The notes under the pieces are model-generated. The model had not been told where the DNA came from, did no database searches, and saw only the letters and a program-made list of their open reading frames with translations. A stretch of 37,087 bases of DNA, from positions 1-37,087 of the forward strand of contig JANXRX010000194.1 of the NCBI GenBank assembly GCA_025352905.1, in the 5' to 3' direction. The DNA is from Bacteroidota bacterium. Its GTDB lineage: Bacteria > Bacteroidota > Bacteroidia > Chitinophagales > Chitinophagaceae. The position numbers were made by a program, and so were the translations under genes. Shown piece by piece: positions 31,471 through 37,087 of this stretch. Position 1 is the first letter of the stretch; every line of letters begins with the position of its first letter.

Positions 31471-31863
31471 ATGCGTAAAGAATATTTTAAACTGATCAGG
31501 CCGCTGGTAATTGTGTTTATCCTGTTCACACCCTTACTCATCGTGTTTCATACAAAGCTTGAGGCATTACGGATCGATGCGCAGGTGGTAACATGGGCCA
31601 ACATTATCCTGTTCCTCTTTAGTATCCTAAATATCTATTTCCAGTCGAAGAACATCAATAACCCGAACCCCAATGCAGTGATCCGGGGTGTGATGGCTGC
31701 GATGTTCCTGAAGTTATTCGGACTGGCCGCCGCCGCTATTATTTACCTGTTTGCTGCAGGCGCCGGCCGAAGTGTAAATGCCGTGTTCATGGGTATGGGA
31801 TTGTATATCGTGTATACCTGGCTGGAAGTACGGATTTCCTTACAACTGAATCCTAAAAAATAA
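31471..31863 (+). CDS. Four-helix membrane protein, AtpI-like topology
   Basis: 130 aa with four hydrophobic helices: IRPLVIVFILFTPLLIVF, VTWANIILFLFSILNIYF, GVMAAMFLKLFGLAAAAIIY, and VNAVFMGMGLYIVYTWL. Size and topology resemble the small ATP synthase I (AtpI/UncI)-type proteins, but no ATP synthase genes follow, so this is only a resemblance. The start at 31471 is chosen because the cluster is tightly packed (previous stop ends at 31469); the upstream part of the open frame overlaps the previous gene. Its TAA overlaps the ATG of the next gene. Confidence 0.75.
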   Translation: MRKEYFKLIRPLVIVFILFTPLLIVFHTKLEALRIDAQVVTWANIILFLFSILNIYFQSKNINNPNPNAVIRGVMAAMFLKLFGLAAAAIIYLFAAGAGRSVNAVFMGMGLYIVYTWLEVRISLQLNPKK

Positions 31864-32492
31864 TGCCGGCAACGGAACATCCCCTGCAGGCGCTGGCAGC
31901 TTATTTGCCTGATGAAACTTTTGAGCTTGTTACCACTTACCTGCATCAATACAAGGTACACCTGACCATTACACGGCAACGCAAATCGGTACTGGGCGAT
32001 TACCGGCATGCCGGCCAGGGAGGTAATCACCGGATCAGTATTAATGGCAACCTGAATAAATTTGAGTTCCTAATAACCCTGTTGCATGAACTGGCACACC
32101 TGCTAACATTTGAGCTGCATAAGAACCGTGTTGAATCGCATGGAAAAGAATGGAAGGGACAGTACAGCCGGCTGCTGGTGGATTTTGTACAGCATAAAAT
32201 ATTCCCGCCTGATATTGAGCGGGCGCTGCAGCGATCCATCATTAACCCTGCCGCAACCGCCAATGGGGAAACGGAATTATTATTGGTGCTGCGTAAATAC
32301 GATCCGGTTAAAAAAGAGGGCTATCATTCCATTATAGATATCCCTGAAGGGTCCCTCTTTGAAACAGAGAATGGAAGGGTCTTCCGTAAAGGAGAGAGGA
32401 GAAGAAAACGATTTACCTGCGTAGAAATAAAAACGGGACTTCAATACACGTTCAGCCCGATTTCGGAAGTGAAGATTGTGAAAGCAATTTGA
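31863..32492 (+). CDS. SprT-like zinc metallopeptidase-domain protein
   Basis: 209 aa with a SprT-like domain: HELAH (H75, E76, H79) gives the zinc-binding HExxH, and H93 in ESHGKEWK is the likely third ligand. SprT-like domains occur in DNA-protein crosslink proteases (Spartan-type) and in uncharacterised bacterial proteins. The C-terminal part (LLVLRKYDPVKKEGYHS; FRKGERRRKRFTCVE) is basic, with no zinc-ribbon cysteines. The ATG overlaps the previous TAA (TAATG), so translation is coupled to the membrane protein. The bacterial role is not established. Confidence 0.88.
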   Translation: MPATEHPLQALAAYLPDETFELVTTYLHQYKVHLTITRQRKSVLGDYRHAGQGGNHRISINGNLNKFEFLITLLHELAHLLTFELHKNRVESHGKEWKGQYSRLLVDFVQHKIFPPDIERALQRSIINPAATANGETELLLVLRKYDPVKKEGYHSIIDIPEGSLFETENGRVFRKGERRRKRFTCVEIKTGLQYTFSPISEVKIVKAI

Positions 32493-32512
32493 AAATGTGG
32501 TAATTTGAAAAT
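32486..32512 (+). repeat. A+T direct repeat, type E
   Basis: AATTTGAAAAT occurs at 32486-32496 and 32502-32512, 16 bases apart. The first copy contains the TGA stop of the SprT-like gene (32490-32492). The tract fills the gap to the next ATG. Confidence 0.7.
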
Positions 32513-32525
32513 ATAAAAATAGCTT

Positions 32526-32909
32526 ATGAAAAAATCAATTGTTCTCTCATTAATGTTTTTTGCCTTTTTTTCAAGCGTTTCTGCACAGGACCAGCCAAAA
32601 ACCAAGCTGTTACGACATGTTGTTTTATTCAAGTTCAAGGATAAGGCTACGCCGGAAGAAATAAAAGTTATTGAAAATGCTTTTCGTGCCTTGCCGGGAA
32701 AGATCAGCCTGATAAAAGGATTTGAATGGGGGGTGAATAACAGCCCTGAAAAACTGAACCAGGGATTAACCCACTGCTTCTTTGCCACATTCAGTTCTGA
32801 AAAAGACAGGGATGCCTACCTGGTTCATCCTGCCCACAAGGCGTTTACGGAAATAGCCGGGCCACAAATAGATAAGGTGACTGTGATTGATTATTGGGCG
32901 GAGCGGTAA
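32526..32909 (+). CDS. Exported Dabb (stress-responsive A/B barrel) protein
   Basis: 127 aa: a signal peptide (VLSLMFFAFFSSVSAQ) then one Dabb domain, LLRHVVLFKFKDKATPEEIKVIENAFRAL ... KGFEWGVNNSPEKLNQGLTHCFFATF ... YLVHPAHKAFTEI. Dabb domains are dimeric alpha/beta barrels; many bacterial exported members have no known reaction. The stop codon TAA (32907-32909) directly abuts the reverse-complement stop of sucC. Confidence 0.9.
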   Translation: MKKSIVLSLMFFAFFSSVSAQDQPKTKLLRHVVLFKFKDKATPEEIKVIENAFRALPGKISLIKGFEWGVNNSPEKLNQGLTHCFFATFSSEKDRDAYLVHPAHKAFTEIAGPQIDKVTVIDYWAER

Positions 32910-34121
32910 TTACGCCACCGCCTTTTTAACTAATGCCGCCGCTTCACTCAGTTCGATGGCCGACTCTACTTTGAGACCGCTTTCATCAATGAGTTTTTTA
33001 GCTTCCACAGCATTGGTTCCCTGTAAGCGCACAATAATGGGGATACTGATATTACCCATTTTATTGAAGGCTTCGATCACACCGGCTGCTACACGGTCGC
33101 AACGCACGATACCGCCGAAAATATTGATCAGGATCGCTTTTACATTCGGGTCCTTCAAAATGATCCGGAAACCGGCTTCAACGGTCTGGGCGTTTGCCGA
33201 GCCGCCTACATCCAGAAAATTAGCGGGTTCGCCACCGCTTAACTTGATCATATCCATCGTAGCCATGGCCAGGCCCGCGCCGTTTACCATGCAACCCACG
33301 TTGCCGTCTAATTTTACAAAGTTCAGGTTATATTGCCCTGCTTCCACTTCCGTAGGATCTTCTTCCGTAACATCCCTGAGGGCGGCGATATCTGCATGAC
33401 GCATCAGGGCATTGTCATCAATATTCATTTTACAATCAACCGCAATGATCTTATCATCACTTGTTTTAAACAATGGATTGATCTCGAGCATGCCGCAATC
33501 AAGCCCCACATACGCGTTATACAGGTTGGTCACAAATTTTACGCAGCTTTTAAAGGCTTCACCGCTCAAACCGAGGTTAAAAGCGATCTTTCTTGCCTGG
33601 AAACCCTGTAAGCCACCACCGGGATGTACCCATTCCTTAAATATTTTTTCCGGCGTATTATGGGCCACTTCTTCGATATCCATTCCGCCTTCCGTACTGT
33701 ACATAACCACATTCATGCCTTTGGAACGGTCGAGAAGTATGGACAGGTAAAATTCTTTTACAGGACTCGCCCCCGTATAATACACGTCCTGGGCAACCAG
33801 GATCTTGTTCACTTTTTTACCGGCGGGACCGGTTTGTATGGTTACCAGGGTGCCGCCCAATATATTTTTGGCGATAGTGGTCACATCTTCCAGGCTCTTG
33901 CCAACGGCAACGCCTCTTTGTTCTGTACCCGTTATTTTTCCTTTTCCACGGCCACCTGCATGGATCTGCGCCTTTACTACGGCGAAACTGTTACCCGTTT
34001 GGGTCTTGATCTGCCGGTATGCTTCTTCGGCTGCCATCACCGTGTCTACGGCAATACCTTCCTGTACCGGAACACTATATTTTTTCAACAGTTCTTTCGC
34101 TTGGTATTCGTGCAGGTTCAT
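32910..34121 (-). CDS. sucC: Succinate-CoA ligase beta subunit
   Basis: 403 aa (E. coli SucC is 388), ATP-grasp subunit of the TCA-cycle enzyme converting succinyl-CoA to succinate with nucleotide synthesis. Signs: MNLHEYQAKELLKKYSVPV at the N-terminus, KAQIHAGGRGKGK, LDCGMLEINPLF (metal site), CMVNGAGLAMATMDMI and GGIVRCDRVAAGVIEA near the C-terminus. The partner sucD is not adjacent. It is convergent with the Dabb gene with no bases between them, so no terminator can sit between their stops. Confidence 0.96.
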   Translation of the reverse strand: MNLHEYQAKELLKKYSVPVQEGIAVDTVMAAEEAYRQIKTQTGNSFAVVKAQIHAGGRGKGKITGTEQRGVAVGKSLEDVTTIAKNILGGTLVTIQTGPAGKKVNKILVAQDVYYTGASPVKEFYLSILLDRSKGMNVVMYSTEGGMDIEEVAHNTPEKIFKEWVHPGGGLQGFQARKIAFNLGLSGEAFKSCVKFVTNLYNAYVGLDCGMLEINPLFKTSDDKIIAVDCKMNIDDNALMRHADIAALRDVTEEDPTEVEAGQYNLNFVKLDGNVGCMVNGAGLAMATMDMIKLSGGEPANFLDVGGSANAQTVEAGFRIILKDPNVKAILINIFGGIVRCDRVAAGVIEAFNKMGNISIPIIVRLQGTNAVEAKKLIDESGLKVESAIELSEAAALVKKAVA

Positions 34122-34254
34122 GCCGGTAGATTTTTGCGAAGATAAGTCAATCGGCTATTCAGAATAACCCTTTATTATTATTGTTGTAACATTAATTTAT
34201 ATATTTTTACCACCCGACCCCGTATATTTAAATTATATAAAACAACCTATTGTT

Positions 34255-34827
34255 ATGAAAAAAGCATTTTTAGCATTGGCTGGCCTGGCCCTTTTAACAG
34301 GTATTTACTCTTTTGTACCGCGCATGGAAAAGAAAGCATTTGCCGGCCTCACCGTAAATACGGACAAGAGCCGTGTTGATTGGGTTGCTGCCAAAAAATC
34401 AGATTTTCATACCGGTAGTTTCGCTATTAAAAGCGGCGAAGTGCAGGTAGAAGGCGGAAAACTGAAAGGTGGCAAATTCGTAATCGACCTGGCTAACCTG
34501 AAGGTAACAGATGCCGGCGGTGGCGACAGGCTTACCAATCACCTGAAAACGGGGGATTTCTTTGATGTGGCCAAATTTGGTGAAGCTGTTTACGAGATCA
34601 CCGGCGTTAACTATACAGGCGCATCTACGGCTGATGTAACCGGTAACCTCACATTAAAAGGAACTACGCTGCCGGTTAAATTCACGGCACAGATCCGTAA
34701 TGCAGATGATAAAGGATTTTTTGCCCAGGCTTTCTTTACGCTTGACAGAACACTTTTTGGTATCAACTATGGCCCTAACCAGGTAGCCAATGACGTTCAG
34801 GTAGCTGTTCACCTGTTCGCAAAATAA
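34255..34827 (+). CDS. Exported YceI-family protein
   Basis: 190 aa. N-terminal signal/anchor (FLALAGLALLTGIYSFVP) then a YceI lipocalin-like domain: VDWVAAKKSDFHTGSF, GGKFVIDLANLKVTD, LTNHLKTGDFFDVAKFGEA, VTGNLTLKGTTLPVKF and FTLDRTLFGINYG. The YceI fold binds isoprenoid-like lipids in known structures. Divergent from sucC with a 133-base A+T-rich gap holding only seven-of-eight -7 boxes (TATATTTA, 34223-34230). Confidence 0.93.
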   Translation: MKKAFLALAGLALLTGIYSFVPRMEKKAFAGLTVNTDKSRVDWVAAKKSDFHTGSFAIKSGEVQVEGGKLKGGKFVIDLANLKVTDAGGGDRLTNHLKTGDFFDVAKFGEAVYEITGVNYTGASTADVTGNLTLKGTTLPVKFTAQIRNADDKGFFAQAFFTLDRTLFGINYGPNQVANDVQVAVHLFAK

Positions 34828-34848
34828 TTTACCAGTATACAACATGAG

Positions 34849-34880
34849 AAAAAGGCATTGGCTGCGGCCGGTGCCTTTTT
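34849..34880 (+). terminator. Terminator after yceI-family gene
   Basis: AAAAAGGCA (34849-34857) pairs with TGCCTTTTT (34872-34880) around a 14-base GC-rich loop; the T-run is part of the stem. Confidence 0.85.
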
Positions 34881-34922
34881 GTTTGCGGAACTGAAGTATC
34901 TTGCTTTCATTCAAACCTGATT

Positions 34923-35258
34923 ATGTCAAAGATCGAATTATCCTCCATCACACCTGTTCAGATCGTACCCGGTTATATGGCCAGGTTCATTCATACCGAG
35001 CGTATGACCTTTTCTTTTCTTGAAGTAACGGCGGGCGCGGTAGTGCCTGAACATTCGCATCCGCATGAACAGGTGGCCACCGTGGTAGAAGGAGAATTTG
35101 AACTGACGATTGAAGGTAACCCGGTGCGTTTTGGTGCGGGTAGCGTGGTGGTGATCCCATCCAACGTAAAACATTCGGGACTGGCTATTACAGACTGTAA
35201 GTTGCTGGATGTATTTACACCGGTGAGAGAGGATTATCGGGCGCTGTCGGAGAAATAA
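34923..35258 (+). CDS. Cupin-domain protein
   Basis: 111-aa single-domain cupin. Cupin motif 1 is PEHSHPHEQVATVVEGEFE (metal-ligand candidates are two histidines and a glutamate) and motif 2 is VVIPSNVKHSGLAITDCKLLDVF with a histidine. Small cupins of this type are often enzymes or sensors with unknown substrates. It follows the YceI gene but after a terminator, so it is probably a separate unit; it is convergent with etfA. Confidence 0.88.
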   Translation: MSKIELSSITPVQIVPGYMARFIHTERMTFSFLEVTAGAVVPEHSHPHEQVATVVEGEFELTIEGNPVRFGAGSVVVIPSNVKHSGLAITDCKLLDVFTPVREDYRALSEK

Positions 35259-35260
35259 TT

Positions 35261-35319
35261 TTGGAATTGTTCGATTGGGAAATTTTGAAATTTACCCAAT
35301 TCCAAAATTTCCCAATTCC
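35261..35319. repeat. Intergenic palindromic repeat, type A copy 2
   Basis: ATTGGGAAATTTTG (35274-35287) is exactly inverted at 35303-35316. The left flank TTGGAATTGTTCG matches the flank of copy 1 at 13511-13520 with one extra base. It fills the convergent cupin-etfA gap and may act as a bidirectional terminator. Confidence 0.8.
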
Positions 35320-35327
35320 AGAATTCA

Positions 35328-36290
35328 TTAGCCCAGCGCTTTCATTTTTTTTATTTCTTCCGTCAATTTCGGAACTACTTCAAACAGGTCGCCAACGATT
35401 CCATAATCTGCTGCCTTAAAGAAAGGCGCTTCGGGGTCTTTGTTGATCACCACAATTGTTTTACTTCTGTTCACACCCGCAAGATGCTGAATAGCGCCGG
35501 AAATACCGATGGCGATGTACAGGTTCGGGGCTATCTGCACGCCTGTTTGCCCCACATGCTCATGATGCGGGCGCCAGTTGGCATCGGCTACCGGGCGGCT
35601 GCAGGCGGTGGCTGCGTGTAATTCTTTGGCAAGATCGAGCAGGATGCCCCAATTTTCGGGTCCTTTTAATCCACGGCCCCCGCTTACTACGATATCTGCT
35701 TCGGTAAGTGGCACTTCGCCAACAATCCTGTTTACAGCGCTGATCTTTATTTTAGAAGCATCTACCGGAACAGCCAGTGCATTTACTTCCGCGGTGCCTT
35801 CCCCTGCTTCGGTCCGGAAACTATTTGGATTGAGTGAGATGACTTTAATGGCCGATTTGATGGCCACGTTAGCAAAAGCTTTGCCTGAAAAAACAGTTTT
35901 CTTAACCACGAACCCATTGGATGTATCGGGTAGTGCGCAGGCGCCCGATACGATACCCGCCTGTAAACGCGCGGCAACACCGGCTGATACGGCTTTACCC
36001 GTTTGGTTATGCGAGAACACGATCACATCTGCGCCGGTAGCCGTAACTGCCGCGGCGATCACATGGGTGTATAACTGGGCATCCAGCTGGTTAAGCGTTT
36101 CATTGGCTACCTGGTTCACTTTTTTAATGCCATATTTCCCGAGGGCAGTGAGGTCGTCACTTACTGTACCCAGCACCAATGCTTCTGCATCGGTGCCCAA
36201 TTGTGCAGCCAGTTTTGAGCCATAAGTCAATACTTCGTAAGAAGCTTTCTTGATATGTCCTTCTGATTGATCGATAAATATTAGAACCAT
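35328..36290 (-). CDS. etfA: Electron transfer flavoprotein alpha subunit
   Basis: 320 aa, FAD-binding subunit that passes electrons from acyl-CoA dehydrogenases to the quinone pool. Seen: MVLIFIDQSEGHIKKAS at the start, the central EADIVVSGGRGLKGPENW, and the C-terminal FAD domain SRPVADANW, GQTGVQIAPNLYIAIGISGA and QHLAGVNRSKTIVVINKD. Length is normal. It lies downstream of etfB on the same strand; the 138-base gap is longer than usual for this pair. Confidence 0.96.
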   Translation of the reverse strand: MVLIFIDQSEGHIKKASYEVLTYGSKLAAQLGTDAEALVLGTVSDDLTALGKYGIKKVNQVANETLNQLDAQLYTHVIAAAVTATGADVIVFSHNQTGKAVSAGVAARLQAGIVSGACALPDTSNGFVVKKTVFSGKAFANVAIKSAIKVISLNPNSFRTEAGEGTAEVNALAVPVDASKIKISAVNRIVGEVPLTEADIVVSGGRGLKGPENWGILLDLAKELHAATACSRPVADANWRPHHEHVGQTGVQIAPNLYIAIGISGAIQHLAGVNRSKTIVVINKDPEAPFFKAADYGIVGDLFEVVPKLTEEIKKMKALG

Positions 36291-36297
36291 GGTAATG

Positions 36298-36335
36298 GAT
36301 TTTGAAATGGTATAATTGGGCGGTTTTGGAATTGA
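36298..36335 (-). repeat. Possible degenerate type A repeat in etf gap
   Basis: The etfB-etfA gap holds ATTTTGAAAT, AATTGGG and TTTTGGAATTG in sequence. These words occur in the type A elements at 13511 and 35261, but the long palindrome is lost. The remaining gap to 36428 shows no clear promoter or terminator. Confidence 0.3.
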
Positions 36336-36428
36336 TCCCGGTGAATAAAGAACTAATGTACAAGTGTGCGACGCAACGAAGCTGAATAAAATTCTACTGC
36401 CGGGACAAAAAATACTTATCCCTTATGC

Positions 36429-37087
36429 CTAAATAACTTTCGCTTCATCATGTAACAACCTCACTAACTCTGCTACATTATCTGGGCTCACTAACCTTAC
36501 ACCGGCTTTAGCTGGGGGAAGCTCATAACTCACAATAACTGTTAAGGGTTCTATGTCAGCTGGCTCTACTACTTTCAGCGGTTTGGTGCGGGCGGCCATG
36601 ATACCGCGCATGTTGGGGATGCGTTGTTCGGCTACGCCTTTCTGGCAACTAACCACTACGGGTAAGGCTGCTTCTGCTGTTTCTTCACCGCCCTCAATTT
36701 CACGGGTGATGGAAGCTGTTGTTCCGTTCAGTTCAAATTTTGTGGCAAGCGAAATATACACCGCGCCCGTTAACTCGGCCAGCATACCGCCGATAGAAGA
36801 ACCATTATAATCGATGGTTTCTTTACCCGTAAAAATGATATCATATTTTTCCTGCGCAGCTATGGCAGCTATCTGTGAAGCGATATAGTAACTGTCGCCC
36901 GCAACCGCATTTACACGTATGGCCTCATCGCCACCCAGTGCCAGCGCCTTGCGTATCACGGGGTCACAATCCGCACCGCCAACTGTGACCAGGTGGATAA
37001 CAGCAGCAGGATCTTTTTCTTTTAATTCAATGGCCCTTACCAATGAATACCATTCATCATAGGGATTGATGATCCATTGAACACCTG
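36429..37087 (-). CDS. etfB: Electron transfer flavoprotein beta subunit (N-terminus outside window)
   Basis: Partial: the frame is open to the window end and begins within GVQWIINPYDEW (a typical ETF beta segment), so roughly the first 20-30 residues are missing. Seen: YSLVRAIELKEKD, HLVTVGGADCDPVIRKALALG, IIFTGKETIDYNGSSIGG (the ETF beta nucleotide-binding region) and RIPNMRGIMAARTKPLKVV. It forms the heterodimer with EtfA. An internal GTG at 37041-37043 is not the real start. Confidence 0.94.
   Translation of the reverse strand, partial: GVQWIINPYDEWYSLVRAIELKEKDPAAVIHLVTVGGADCDPVIRKALALGGDEAIRVNAVAGDSYYIASQIAAIAAQEKYDIIFTGKETIDYNGSSIGGMLAELTGAVYISLATKFELNGTTASITREIEGGEETAEAALPVVVSCQKGVAEQRIPNMRGIMAARTKPLKVVEPADIEPLTVIVSYELPPAKAGVRLVSPDNVAELVRLLHDEAKVI

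Noticed and set aside
33624..34145. 173-codon plus-strand ORF
   Set aside because: Antisense to sucC; shadow frame rich in F, H and Y.
35578..36225. 215-codon plus-strand ORF
   Set aside because: Lies wholly antisense to etfA, whose protein is unambiguous; its composition is that of a shadow frame.

Overview
The window looks like a piece of a Bacteroidota chromosome, most likely family Chitinophagaceae or a close relative (inference). Several things point that way. Type IX secretion proteins are present (PorQ, and a PorW/SprE-like TPR protein). There is a TonB receptor with an N-terminal CarboxypepD_reg-like domain. Several signal peptides end in AQ. Shine-Dalgarno sequences are nearly absent. 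Many intergenic regions carry Bacteroidota-type promoters, TTG - about 19 nt - TAnnTTTG. No rRNA, insertion sequence, prophage, CRISPR array or recognisable defence island was seen; the only defence-like item is a small MazEF-type toxin-antitoxin pair.

Layout. 1-79 is a GC-rich stretch that looks foreign or chimeric. 110-4586 (+) is an operon of a PIG-L deacetylase, two tiny membrane proteins and a sodium:solute symporter. 4599-5158 (-) is MazF/MazE. 5451-6464 (+) is a secreted beta-propeller. An APC permease (-) and a GH13 amylase-family enzyme (+) are divergent at about 7.85 kb. HtrA/Deg protease and an acyl-CoA reductase (both -) follow; the reductase is divergent from a 2[4Fe-4S] ferredoxin (+). 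An intergenic region with its own promoter, three hairpins and a terminator (possible small RNA or leader) precedes ddl, a PASTA membrane protein and a rhodanese. A TPP riboswitch on the minus strand heads a TonB-dependent receptor, which marks the receptor as a thiamin-type transporter.

Next come a DUF2807 protein, initiator tRNA-fMet, Era, Der, a 62-residue repeat lipoprotein, Lon and PorQ (all +). A small lipoprotein, PBP1A-type transpeptidase and the PorW/SprE-like protein (all -) follow. Divergent from the last is a three-gene cluster ending in an SprT-like metallopeptidase (+), then a Dabb-domain protein. SucC (-), YceI and a cupin (+), and EtfA/EtfB (-, EtfB cut by the window end) complete the window.

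Most genes are housekeeping: envelope building (Ddl, PASTA protein, PBP1A), protein quality control (HtrA, Lon), ribosome GTPases (Era, Der), energy metabolism (SucC, EtfAB) and type IX secretion. The least ordinary content is non-coding. Many gaps between genes are filled, sometimes from stop codon to start codon, by short reiterated A+T-rich words or perfect hairpins of several unrelated sequence types. One hairpin-tip sequence occurs both inside the TPP riboswitch and in the era-der gap. All functional statements rest on reading the sequence and translated proteins; no database search was run.
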